A DNA stretch of 64,000 nt, taken from Xylophilus sp042867185. Lineage in GTDB: Bacteria > Pseudomonadota > Gammaproteobacteria > Burkholderiales > Burkholderiaceae_C. Location: positions 62,001 through 126,000 of the forward strand of contig JBHZQV010000010.1 of NCBI GenBank assembly GCA_042867185.1. The letters are read 5' to 3'. The notes under the pieces were generated by a model. The model saw nothing but the letters and a program-made list of their open reading frames with translations. It ran no database searches and was not told where the DNA came from. The position numbers and the translations under genes were made by a program. Of the stretch, positions 16,933 through 25,404 are shown one piece after another. Position 1 is the first letter of the stretch. Each line of letters opens with the position of its first letter.

Positions 16933-17301
16933 TTGGAACTCAATATCCTCATCGTCGACGACAACCGCGAAGCGGCCGAGCTGTTCCAGGAACTATTGGA
17001 CATGCAGGGCTACGACGTGCGGTGCGCCTACAACGCCCAGCAGGCGCTGGCCATGGCCGCCGAAGCGCCGGCCCAGGTCTACCTGCTCGACCTGACCCTG
17101 CCCGACATGCACGGCACCGAACTCGCGCGCAAGCTCCAGCAGATGGCCGGTTCCGAGGCGCCCCTGCTGATCGCCGTGACCGGCCTGTCGGCCGACGGCG
17201 GCAATGCCGACGACATGGCGATCTTTGCGCATTTCCTGCAGAAGCCCGTCGATTTCGAAAAGCTCGAACGCATCCTGGCAGACGCTGCGCAAAGCCGATG
17301 A
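16933..17301 (+). CDS. Single-domain response regulator of the phytochrome operon
   Basis: A 122-residue CheY-like receiver with no output domain. Acidic pocket Asp9-Asp10 (LIVDDN), phosphoacceptor Asp53 (YLLDLTLPDMHG), the conserved threonine in AVTGLS and the lysine in FLQKPVDF are all present. The start is a TTG at 16933; no ATG or GTG gives the conserved first strand, so the TTG is needed. It lies 61 bases after bphP and overlaps the next gene by 4 bases. It most likely receives phosphate from BphP and either acts on a partner or passes it on, perhaps through the following protein. Confidence 0.92.
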   Translation: MELNILIVDDNREAAELFQELLDMQGYDVRCAYNAQQALAMAAEAPAQVYLLDLTLPDMHGTELARKLQQMAGSEAPLLIAVTGLSADGGNADDMAIFAHFLQKPVDFEKLERILADAAQSR

Positions 17302-17972
17302 GCGCCGACGACGCAGGTATGCCGTCGTCGGCGGCCGGTGCCTGGTACGCCGCGGGCGTTCGCCACGAGCTGTTGATGCGGGTGCTGCCGGCGATCCGGC
17401 ACGACATGGCGGGGCCGCTGTCGGTGGTGCGCATGGGCAACACGGTGCTGCGCCGCTACCTGGGTGCCGAGCCGTTCGACGCGTCGCAAAGTCTCAAGCG
17501 TCTCGGCCAGACCGAAGAGCAGCTGCAGCTCACCGTCGCCGGCATCCGTGCGCTGAGCCGCTGGGACATCGAAACGGCCGACGGCCCACCTGCTCTCGCC
17601 GACATCGCCCAGGCGATGGAAATGGCGCGGCCGATGCTCGATCTCTACGGCATGCAGCTGTCGGAAAGCGTCGCCGCGCCGCCGGCGGCGTGGCCGGGCG
17701 TCGTCCCGGGCCGGGTGCTGTATACGGTGCTGGGTGCACTGGCCTATCTGCAAGACAGCGCGACCGCCCCGATGGCGATCCAGGTGGAGCCTGCCGATGG
17801 CGCCCTGCATTTCCGCAGTGCCCCCACCGGCGCCGCGTTCGACCTGTCGATGCGGCCCCCGACACGGCGGCTCCTGGTGGATGCCGCCGCCCTGCAGGCC
17901 CTGTGCGCCGACCTGCGCTGGCCGGTCTCGGTGGCCGCCGACAGCGTGCGACTGGACGCGCCGTCCGCCTAG
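17298..17972 (+). CDS. H-box protein, candidate histidine phosphotransferase (ChpT-like)
   Basis: I do not recognise this 224-residue protein by name. Residues 31-55 carry an H box, PAIRHDMAGPLSVVRMGN, with His35 placed as in kinase dimerisation domains and in ChpT-type phosphotransferases. The rest (about 80-224) has alternating strands and helices where a kinase ATPase would be, but no convincing N box or glycine-rich ATP-lid motifs are seen. That combination is the ChpT design: a dimeric phosphotransferase built from a dead kinase. The ATG overlaps the stop of the receiver gene (ATGA). A role moving phosphate between BphP, the receiver and a distant regulator is inferred; it could also be a phosphatase or an inactive kinase remnant. 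Confidence 0.7.
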   Translation: MSADDAGMPSSAAGAWYAAGVRHELLMRVLPAIRHDMAGPLSVVRMGNTVLRRYLGAEPFDASQSLKRLGQTEEQLQLTVAGIRALSRWDIETADGPPALADIAQAMEMARPMLDLYGMQLSESVAAPPAAWPGVVPGRVLYTVLGALAYLQDSATAPMAIQVEPADGALHFRSAPTGAAFDLSMRPPTRRLLVDAAALQALCADLRWPVSVAADSVRLDAPSA

Positions 17973-18009
17973 CCGGCACAGGCCGTACCGCTGGCCGGCA
18001 CGGCGCCGG

Positions 18010-19176
18010 TCAGTTCGCGGCGGCCGCCTTCTTCACCGCCGCCCGGGCCCGCAGCGGGCCCTTGCGGTGGTCCTCCAGGAACGCCAACAGCCGGTGTTCG
18101 GCCGCATACAGCTTGCGTTGCCGCTGCGACCGGCCGGCGATGCGGTCCCAGATGCCGGCGATGCCGGTCCCCACATCCGACCCCAGGGTGCCGCCCAGCG
18201 CCAACACGGCGGGGTGGATGTACGACTTCTTGCACACCGCCGGCGTGTTGCCCAGCTGCTTGGCCACCTCGGCCAGCACATGCTTGGCGCTGTAGGCGGC
18301 CGCGCCCTCCTGCCCGCAGGCCAGCCGGGTCAGTTCCAGCGCCTGCACCGTGCCATGCCAGGTGCGGAAATCCTTGGCGGTGAAATGCACGCCGCCGTCG
18401 CCCCCGACGATCTCGCGCAAATAGTCGTTCACATCGCTGGAGCCGACCGCGTGCGGCGTACCGTCCTCGTCCTGGTACTGGAACAGCTCCTGGCCGGGCA
18501 GCTGCTGGCAGCGCCGCACGACGCGGGCCACGCGCGGGTCTTCCAGCTGCACCTCCTGCATCACCCCGCTCTTTCCACGGAACCGCAGCTTCAGCACGCT
18601 GCCGCGAACGCCGGCATGCGGCATCCGCAGCGTGGTCAGGCCGTAGGAGCCGTTGGAGGCGGCGTATTCTTCGTTGCCGACCCGCATGTAGGTGGTGTCG
18701 AGCAGGCGCACCAGGGTGGCCAGCACCACGGTGCGGCCCAGCGGTTCGCCCTTGGGCGGAACCAGGTCGCGCGCCACCCGGGCCCGGATGCGGGGCAGCG
18801 CCCGGCCGAAAGCCTCCAGCCGCTCGAACTTGCTCTCGTCGCGCTGCAGGCGCCAATCCGCGTGGTAGCGGTATTGCTTGCGGCCCCGGGCGTCCAGCCC
18901 GGTGGCCTGCAGATGGCCGTTGACCAAGGGGCAGATCCACACCTGGGTATAGGCCGGCGGGATCGCGAGCTTGTCGATGCGCGCGATTTCGTCCGGATCC
19001 CGCAGCCATTCGCCGTCGTGGCGACGGTAGCGGAACGCCTTGCCGCGCTTGTGCCGGCTCAGGCCCGGTATCTCGGGGCTGACATAGACCAGGCCGCCCG
19101 GCAGGCGCGCCGGCCGCGGCGGGCGGGCCGAGGGTGTGCGGGAAGGGGCGGCGGATACGGCGGTAGCGTCGGGCAT
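18010..19176 (-). CDS. DNA topoisomerase IB
   Basis: A bacterial type IB topoisomerase, poxvirus-like, that nicks and reseals one strand to relax DNA. The 388-residue protein has the N-terminal SRHKRGKAFRYRRHDG region, the catalytic core with RVGNEEYAASNGSYGLTTL and KDFRTWHGT, and the nucleophile Tyr319 in CKKSYIHPAV. I chose the ATG at 19176 (MPDATAV) because the 20 residues upstream are unlike the family. It converges on the phytochrome operon with only 37 bases between stops. Confidence 0.93.
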   Translation of the reverse strand: MPDATAVSAAPSRTPSARPPRPARLPGGLVYVSPEIPGLSRHKRGKAFRYRRHDGEWLRDPDEIARIDKLAIPPAYTQVWICPLVNGHLQATGLDARGRKQYRYHADWRLQRDESKFERLEAFGRALPRIRARVARDLVPPKGEPLGRTVVLATLVRLLDTTYMRVGNEEYAASNGSYGLTTLRMPHAGVRGSVLKLRFRGKSGVMQEVQLEDPRVARVVRRCQQLPGQELFQYQDEDGTPHAVGSSDVNDYLREIVGGDGGVHFTAKDFRTWHGTVQALELTRLACGQEGAAAYSAKHVLAEVAKQLGNTPAVCKKSYIHPAVLALGGTLGSDVGTGIAGIWDRIAGRSQRQRKLYAAEHRLLAFLEDHRKGPLRARAAVKKAAAAN

Positions 19177-19291
19177 TGCGCAACAGGGTATGAGCGGTGC
19201 GGACACCGGAAGGGACTGCCCCGTACTACACCGCACGGCGGCGTACGGCGGTGTAGGAATGCGGCGGCAGCCGCGGTGCGCGCGCCGCGCG

Positions 19292-20851
19292 TCACGCGAC
19301 CCGGAAGACCTGCACCGCGCGCTCCAGCTCCAGCGCCCGCTCGCGGAGCGCGCCGGCCGCCTCGGACGACTGCTGCACCAGCGCCGCGTTGTGCTGCGTC
19401 ACCCCGTCCAGGTCGGTGATGGCACCGTTGACCTGCGCGATGCCCTGCGCCTGCTCCTGGGCCGCGGTGCCGATGCGCTGCATCAGGGTCTCGACCCGCC
19501 GCACCGCATCGACCACGCTGTCGATCGTGTCGCCGGCCTGGCGCATCTGCCGGGTGCCCTCGGTCACCTGCAGGGCCGATGCGCCGATGAGGGTGCGGAT
19601 CTCGCGCGCCGCCGCCGCGCTGCGCTGGGCCAGCGCCCGCACCTCCGACGCCACCACCGCGAAACCGCGCCCCTGTTCGCCGGCCCGCGCCGCCTCGACC
19701 GCCGCGTTCAACGCCAGGATGTTGGTCTGGAACGCGATCGACTCGATGGTGCCGATGATGTCGGCCACCTGCCCGGACGACTGCTCGATCGCCTGCATCG
19801 CCGCGCCCACCTGCTGCACAGCCGCACGGCCCTGCCCTGCGACGCGGGAGCTTTCGGCGCTCTCCACCGACACCTGGGCCACCGTGTCGGCCGTCTGGCG
19901 GACGGTGCTCGCCAGCTCCTCCATCGAGGCCGAGGTTTCCTCCAGGCTCGACGCCTGCGATTCGGTGCGCCCCGACAGGTCGCGCGCGCCCTGCGCGATC
20001 TCGCCGGCCGAGCGGCCGAAGCCGGCGATGCCGGACCGCACGTCGCCCACCACCGCCCGCAGGTTGACCTGGATCTGCGCCAGTTGGCGCATCAGGCCGC
20101 CCAGCGGATGCCGGGTGTCGAACACCGGCCGCTCCGCCAGATTGCAGCCGGCGAGGCAGGCCGCGAAGCGCTCGGCCTGCTGCAGGGGTGCCGCGATGCG
20201 CGCCTGGAACCATGCCAGCGCACCGGCCGATGCCGCCGCCATCAGCCCCAGCGGCCCGGCCCACGCGGCCGTGCCCTGCCAGCCCAGCACGGGTGGCAGC
20301 ACCCCGGCCACCAGCACCACCGCCAGCCAGGCGGCCAGGCGGCGGCCGATCCCGCCTTCCACCCACCGAACCCAGCCGCGCCGCAGGCCCGCCGGCCGCA
20401 CCTGCCCGCCCTGCAGCACGGTGCGGACCCGGCCGGCAGCGGCCTCTTCCCGCATCCTGGCGTACAGCGCCTCGGCCGCCCGCACCTGGTCCCGGCCGGG
20501 CTTGACCCGGACCGACATGTAGCCGACGGTGGCCCCGTTCGCCACCACCGGGGTCACGTTCGCCTCGACCCAGTAGTGGTCGCCGTTCTTGCGACGGTTC
20601 TTCACCATCCCGGTCCAGGGGCGGCCCTGGCCGAGGGTGGCCCACATGTCCTCGAATGCGGCGGCCGGCATGTCGGGATGGCGCACCAGGTTGTGCGGCT
20701 GGCCGACCAGCTCCTCGTACGGGTAGCCGCTGATGCGGACGAAGGCGGCGTTGCAGTGGACGATGCGGCTCCGGGTGTCGGTGGTGGACACCAGCATCTC
20801 GTCGTCGGGGTATACGAATTCCTGGTCTGTGATCGGCAAGTGGGACCGCAT
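19292..20851 (-). CDS. Methyl-accepting chemotaxis protein with N-terminal PAS (Aer-like)
   Basis: A 519-residue chemoreceptor. Residues 1-125 form a PAS domain of the Aer type, with LVRHPDMPAAAFEDMW and VKNRRKNGDHYWVEANVTP, the region that binds FAD in Aer. Two hydrophobic segments (about 170-215) anchor it, and the C-terminal signalling domain holds the highly conserved hairpin IAFQTNILALNAAVEAARAG. It likely senses redox or energy state. A strong GGAGG ribosome site precedes the ATG. No CheA/CheW genes are near. Confidence 0.93.
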   Translation of the reverse strand: MRSHLPITDQEFVYPDDEMLVSTTDTRSRIVHCNAAFVRISGYPYEELVGQPHNLVRHPDMPAAAFEDMWATLGQGRPWTGMVKNRRKNGDHYWVEANVTPVVANGATVGYMSVRVKPGRDQVRAAEALYARMREEAAAGRVRTVLQGGQVRPAGLRRGWVRWVEGGIGRRLAAWLAVVLVAGVLPPVLGWQGTAAWAGPLGLMAAASAGALAWFQARIAAPLQQAERFAACLAGCNLAERPVFDTRHPLGGLMRQLAQIQVNLRAVVGDVRSGIAGFGRSAGEIAQGARDLSGRTESQASSLEETSASMEELASTVRQTADTVAQVSVESAESSRVAGQGRAAVQQVGAAMQAIEQSSGQVADIIGTIESIAFQTNILALNAAVEAARAGEQGRGFAVVASEVRALAQRSAAAAREIRTLIGASALQVTEGTRQMRQAGDTIDSVVDAVRRVETLMQRIGTAAQEQAQGIAQVNGAITDLDGVTQHNAALVQQSSEAAGALRERALELERAVQVFRVA

Positions 20852-20972
20852 TTATCCTCCGGGTGATAGGGGACAAATCTAGCATCTCCACACCCGTGAC
20901 AGGGGAATACCTTAGCGATCCGGTTCGCCTGTCGATTCGGTGTGCTAGGCGTTTCGCGCCCGCCCTGCACAC

Positions 20973-22232
20973 TCAAAACAGCTGGGGATGATCCGCTTCT
21001 TTTTTGATAGCATGCAGCCGGCGTGGAGCGCCGGCCACCGGCATATTCGATGCCCCATCCTGCGACTGCGGCGCGTCCGGTCGCGAAAGTGTTCCCACCC
21101 GCACGCCCAGCAGCCGCAGCCGGCGCAGCAGCGGCACCCGCTTGAGGCACTGGCCGGCGGCCTGCCGGATGGCCGCGGCGTCGTCGGTGGGCACCGCGAT
21201 GGTCTGGTCGCGGGTGGCGATGCGGAAGTCGTCGTAGCGCAGCTTGATGCCGATGGTCTTGCCGACATAGCCCTTGCGCTGCAGGTCGGCCGCCACCTTC
21301 TCGCAGAGCGCGGTGAAGATCGCGCCCAGTTCGGCCCGGTCGCGCACCGCATGCAGGTCGCGCTCGAAGGTGGTTTCGCGGCTCATCGAGACCGGTTCGC
21401 TCTCGGTCACCACCGGCCGGTCGTCGCGGCCCCAGGCCACCGCGTGCATCCAGGCGCCGGTCGATCTGCCGAAGTTCGCCACCAGCCGGTCGGCCGGCTG
21501 GCGTGCCAGCTCGCCGATGGTGCGGATGCCCAGGCGTTCAAGCTTGGCATCGGCCTTGGGGCCGATGCCGTTGATCTTGCGGGCCGGCAGCGGCCAGATG
21601 CGGGTCTCCAGGTCGTCGGTGCCGACGATCGAGATGCCGTTGGGCTTGTCGAACTCGCTCGCCATCTTGGCCAGCAGCTTGTTGGGCGCCACGCCGACCG
21701 AGCAGGTCAGGCCGGTCGCCGCCAGGATGCTCTTCTGGATCAGCCGCGCCAGCGCCCGGCCGCCGTCGCGCTGGCCGCCGGGCACCTCGGTGAAGTCGAT
21801 GTACACCTCGTCGATGCCGCGGTCTTCCATCACCGGCGCGATCTCCAGGATCGTGGATTTGAAGGTGCGGGAGAAATGCCGCACCCGGTCGAAGTCCACC
21901 GGCAGCAGGATCGCCTGCGGGCACAGCTTGGCGGCCTTCATCAGCCCCATCGCCGAGCCCACGCCGAACTGCCGCGCCGCGTAGGTGGCGGTGGTGGCCA
22001 CGCCCCGGCCGGCATAGCCGCCGAGCCGCGGAAACGCATCGACCGGGATGGCGGCCAGGTCGCCGTCGGGCGCATGGGCCAGCAGCGCGTCGTCGTCGCG
22101 CCGGCGGCCGCCGCCGATCACCACCGGCAGGCCCTTGAGCTGCGGATAGCGCAGCAACTCCACCGACGCGAAGAAGGCGTCCATGTCGAGGTGGGCGATG
22201 CGGCGCGGGAGCGGATTCACCCGGCCGAGCAT
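20973..22232 (-). CDS. dinB: DNA polymerase IV
   Basis: A 419-residue Y-family translesion polymerase. The catalytic acids are in HLDMDAFFASVE and IDEVYIDFTE; the helix-hairpin-helix segment is INGIGPKADAKLERLG; and the little-finger domain follows, with SRETTFERDL. The C-terminus lacks a clear beta-clamp motif except the final residues, ADHPQLF, which resemble a clamp-binding tail (QxxLF-like). The last 20 codons overlap a dispersed repeat-like sequence at 20995-21013. Confidence 0.95.
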   Translation of the reverse strand: MLGRVNPLPRRIAHLDMDAFFASVELLRYPQLKGLPVVIGGGRRRDDDALLAHAPDGDLAAIPVDAFPRLGGYAGRGVATTATYAARQFGVGSAMGLMKAAKLCPQAILLPVDFDRVRHFSRTFKSTILEIAPVMEDRGIDEVYIDFTEVPGGQRDGGRALARLIQKSILAATGLTCSVGVAPNKLLAKMASEFDKPNGISIVGTDDLETRIWPLPARKINGIGPKADAKLERLGIRTIGELARQPADRLVANFGRSTGAWMHAVAWGRDDRPVVTESEPVSMSRETTFERDLHAVRDRAELGAIFTALCEKVAADLQRKGYVGKTIGIKLRYDDFRIATRDQTIAVPTDDAAAIRQAAGQCLKRVPLLRRLRLLGVRVGTLSRPDAPQSQDGASNMPVAGAPRRLHAIKKEADHPQLF

Positions 22233-22281
22233 AGCGACGCATGCACACCGTCGCAGCCGGCGGGTCTTGTGCCGCCGCCTC

Positions 22282-23211
22282 TTACAGCTGGGCGCAGATC
22301 GCGACCAGGCCGACGCCCACCAGGGCCAGGCCCAGCGTCTCGGCCCGGGTCAGGCTCTCGCGGAACACCCGGCGCGACACCAGGTAGCTGAACAGCACCT
22401 CGACCAGGCCCAGGGTGCGCACCTCGGCCGCCGGGCGCATCGCATAGGCGGTGAACCAGGCGAGCGATGCCAGCGCCCCCATGGACCCGGCCAGCGCCGA
22501 CAACCGCCAGGAGCGAAACACCCCGCCCAGGGCCGCCGGCTGCCGCACCGCCAGCCAGCCGCCCAGCAGCAGCGTCTGCAGCAACTGCGCCCACAGCACG
22601 CCCCAGGCCCCGGCCGTCCACGGTGCGATGCCATCGCCCAGCGCCAGCGACGCCCCGCGGAACCCGACACTCGCCAGCGCGAAGCAGGCGCCCGAGCCCA
22701 GCCCGTACCAGAGCGACCGGCCCTGCCAGAACGACACCCCGCCCTGGCCGCGCAGCACGGCCGGAGGCAGCGACAGCAGCAGCACGCCGGCGGTGGCGGC
22801 GAACATCGCGAACATCGCCACCGCGCCGGGCAACTCGTGCAGCAGCACGCTGGAGAACAGCGCCACCTGCAGCACCTCGGTCTTGGAGTAGGCCACCGCC
22901 AGGATGAAGTTGCGTTCCTTCATGCCCAGCAGCAGCAATGCGGTGGCGATCACCTGGGTGACGGCGCCCAGCGCGATCCATCCCGCATAGCCCCATCCGA
23001 AGCCGGGCACCAGCCCATCGCCCCAGACGCACAGCGCCGCGACCACCGCGCCCGCCACTGGCAGCCCGTACAGAAAACGCACCAGCGTCGCGGCCAGGGT
23101 GCCGATCTCGGACGTCAGCGTGCGCTGCGCGGCGTTGCGCACCGTCTGCGCCAGCGCGGCCCAGACGACGATGGGTATCCACGCCCAGGCGGCAGCGGCG
23201 ATGACGGACAT
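22282..23211 (-). CDS. EamA/DMT-family transporter
   Basis: A 309-residue membrane protein with about ten hydrophobic segments arranged as two EamA repeats. Typical ends of the second repeat are seen (LVEVLFSYLVSRRVFRE). It begins on an ATG 50 bases from the dinB start on the same strand. The substrate is unknown; the family exports small metabolites and amino acids. Confidence 0.85.
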   Translation of the reverse strand: MSVIAAAAWAWIPIVVWAALAQTVRNAAQRTLTSEIGTLAATLVRFLYGLPVAGAVVAALCVWGDGLVPGFGWGYAGWIALGAVTQVIATALLLLGMKERNFILAVAYSKTEVLQVALFSSVLLHELPGAVAMFAMFAATAGVLLLSLPPAVLRGQGGVSFWQGRSLWYGLGSGACFALASVGFRGASLALGDGIAPWTAGAWGVLWAQLLQTLLLGGWLAVRQPAALGGVFRSWRLSALAGSMGALASLAWFTAYAMRPAAEVRTLGLVEVLFSYLVSRRVFRESLTRAETLGLALVGVGLVAICAQL

Positions 23212-23302
23212 GGAGCGGCAATAGCGGCCCCGAAGGGCCTGAAGGGATCAGACGGGAAGCGTAACCCGCACCGGCCTTGCGCCGCCGATCAATCTCGCGC
23301 GG

Positions 23303-23710
23303 TCAGCCCTGCTGAACGGTGGGGGCGGCGGAGCCCGACAACCCGGCGGCGAGTGCCGGCACGTCCCGCTTGCGGCGCACGGCGGCCAGCACCGAGCCGG
23401 CCCCGGGCGTGACGGCGGCCACCGCGATCGCCTTCTTGGGGCACAGGCCCAGGCAGGACGTCTGGACGATCCGCAACCTGGTGCTGCCGCCCCCGAGCGC
23501 CTGGCGCAAGGTGCTGCGCAGTTCCTTGGTCGTCAGCTTCTTCGGGCCCTTGTCGCGCTTCTCGCACTTCTCGCACACCAGCACCGCGCCGGCGTAGCGG
23601 GTGGGTACGAACAGGGTCGTGTCCCCGGCGCCACCGCCGGCGTCGAGCACTTCGGGACGCAAGGTCGCCGTGACGATGGCGGCCGGATCGGAATAGACGC
23701 CATCAACCAC
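23303..23710 (-). CDS. Thioredoxin-like [2Fe-2S] ferredoxin-type protein
   Basis: A 135-residue protein. Four cysteines are placed as CEKCEKR and, about 36 residues later, TSCLGLCPKKA, matching the C-x-x-C and C-x3-C arrangement of thioredoxin-like [2Fe-2S] proteins; the first strand is LFVPTRYAGAVLVC. I chose the GTG at 23710 because it overlaps the stop of the upstream 100-residue gene by 8 bases, and no ATG fits. The partner reductase is not identifiable. Confidence 0.75.
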   Translation of the reverse strand: MVDGVYSDPAAIVTATLRPEVLDAGGGAGDTTLFVPTRYAGAVLVCEKCEKRDKGPKKLTTKELRSTLRQALGGGSTRLRIVQTSCLGLCPKKAIAVAAVTPGAGSVLAAVRRKRDVPALAAGLSGSAAPTVQQG

Positions 23711-24005
23711 GGCGGTCGCTCGGTTCGTTGTGGTCCGACAGCTGCTCGGAGGGCGGGCCGAGGCGGCCGCTGTCGCCACCGGGCGCCTGGGTCGTGCCGC
23801 CCTTGCCGGCGCCGTTGCCGCGGCCGGAATAGATCTCGTCGTCGTCCAGGTCGATCGCCTGGCGGTCGCCGGCCGAGCCACCGTCGACGATGCCGCCGGG
23901 CAGCTGGCCTTCGTCGTGCGGGCCGACCGTGTCGGGCGTGGTGGCCTCGGTGGCTTCTGAAACGAGGGAGGGGTTGCGGTCGTGGCCGCCGGATGCTTGT
24001 GCCAT
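23703..24005 (-). CDS. Hypothetical 100-residue hydrophilic protein
   Basis: Not recognised. The chain starts MAQASGGHDRNPSLVSE and is very hydrophilic and glycine/aspartate-rich (AIDLDDDEIYSGRGNG), probably disordered, with no signal peptide or membrane segment. A clear GGAG ribosome site lies before the ATG at 24005. Its stop overlaps the start of the ferredoxin-like gene by 8 bases, implying coupled translation and perhaps a shared role. Confidence 0.65.
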   Translation of the reverse strand: MAQASGGHDRNPSLVSEATEATTPDTVGPHDEGQLPGGIVDGGSAGDRQAIDLDDDEIYSGRGNGAGKGGTTQAPGGDSGRLGPPSEQLSDHNEPSDRRG

Positions 24006-24134
24006 GGATGCTCCTGCAGATGTGGCGCCCTTTCGAGCGGATGGGACCACTCTGGTCGCCGCACCGTGTGCCGCCTGTCGGCGCAGGGCGGCCACGGGCG
24101 TAGGAGCCGGCAAGCGGCCCGGCGGCACAGCCGC

Positions 24135-25292
24135 TCAGAACGTGCCGGGCAGCAGGATGCCGCTGTCGACGGTATCGATCCGCGTGCGGCCGCAGAAGGC
24201 CATGGTGATGTCGAGCTCTTTGTGGATGAGCTGCAGCGCGCGGGTCACGCCGGCCTCGCCGTAGGCGCCCAGGCCGTAGAGGAAGCTGCGGCCGATCAGC
24301 GTGCCGCGGGCGCCCAGCGCGCGGGCCTTCAGCACGTCCTGGCCGCTGCGGATGCCGCCGTCCATCCACACCTCGATCTCCGAGCCCACCGCCCGGGCGA
24401 TCGCCGGCAGCGCGGCGATCGACGACGGCGCGCCGTCGAGCTGCCGGCCGCCGTGGTTGCTGACGATCAGCGCATCGGCGCCGCTGTCGACCGCCAGGCG
24501 CGCGTCGTCGGCGTCCATGATGCCCTTGAGGATCAGCTTGCCGCCCCAGCGCTTCTTGATCCACTCCACATCGCCCCAGTTGAGCTGCGGATCGAACTGC
24601 TGCGCGGTCCACGACGACAGCGACGACAGGTCGTCCACGCCCTTGGCATGGCCGGCGATGTTGCCGAAGGTGCGGCGTTTGGTGCCCAGCATGCCCCAGC
24701 ACCAGTGCGGCTTGGTGGCCAGGTTCAGCAGGTTCTTCAGGGTGGGCCTGGGCGGCGCGGTGAGGCCGTTCTTGATGTCCTTGTGGCGCTGGCCCAGGAT
24801 CTGCAAATCGAGCGTCAACTGCAGCGCGGTGACGTTGGCGGCCTTGGCCCGGTCGATCAGCCGCTCGATGAAATCGCGGTCGCGCATCACGTACAGCTGG
24901 AACCAGAACGGGTGCCGGCCGGTCGCCTCGGCCACGTCCTCCAGCGAGCAGATGCTCATGGTCGAGAGCGTGAACGGAATGCCGAAGGCCTTGGCCGCCC
25001 GGGCGCCGAGGATCTCGCCGTCGGCGTGCTGCATGCCGGTGAGGCCGGTGGGCGCGATCGCCACCGGCATCGCCACGTCCTGCCCGACCATGGTGGTGCG
25101 GGTGCTGCGGTTCTCCATGTTCACCGCCACCCGCTGGCGCAGCAGGATCTTCTGGAAATCGCTTTCGTTGGACCGGTAGGTGCCCTCGGTCCAGGCGCCC
25201 GAATCGGCGTAATCGTAGAACATCTTCGGCACCCGGCGCTTGGCGACGCGGCGCAGGTCTTCGATGCTGGTGATGCGGGAGAGATCGGGCAC
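24135..25292 (-). CDS. lldD: FMN-dependent L-lactate / 2-hydroxy-acid dehydrogenase
   Basis: A 385-residue (S)-2-hydroxy-acid oxidase family flavoprotein that oxidises L-lactate or a related acid, using a membrane quinone or oxygen as acceptor. Catalytic histidine and the substrate arginine are in SNHGGRQLDGAPS; FMN contacts include the WMDGGIRSGQDVLKARALGA segment and KGIMDADDAR. I chose the GTG at 25292 because AAGGAG lies at the right distance before it; a longer ATG start at 25319 would place that site inside the gene. Substrate choice among L-lactate, mandelate and glycolate is not settled. Confidence 0.9.
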   Translation of the reverse strand: MPDLSRITSIEDLRRVAKRRVPKMFYDYADSGAWTEGTYRSNESDFQKILLRQRVAVNMENRSTRTTMVGQDVAMPVAIAPTGLTGMQHADGEILGARAAKAFGIPFTLSTMSICSLEDVAEATGRHPFWFQLYVMRDRDFIERLIDRAKAANVTALQLTLDLQILGQRHKDIKNGLTAPPRPTLKNLLNLATKPHWCWGMLGTKRRTFGNIAGHAKGVDDLSSLSSWTAQQFDPQLNWGDVEWIKKRWGGKLILKGIMDADDARLAVDSGADALIVSNHGGRQLDGAPSSIAALPAIARAVGSEIEVWMDGGIRSGQDVLKARALGARGTLIGRSFLYGLGAYGEAGVTRALQLIHKELDITMAFCGRTRIDTVDSGILLPGTF

Positions 25293-25404
25293 GCGGGCTC
25301 CTTCGGGTCGGGGCGCCATCGTAGGGCGGCACGGCGGCGGGCGCGCCGAATTTTGTTCTCCGGCACGGGAAATTATTTCCCGCGGACCGCGCGCTTCCGA
25401 CGGC

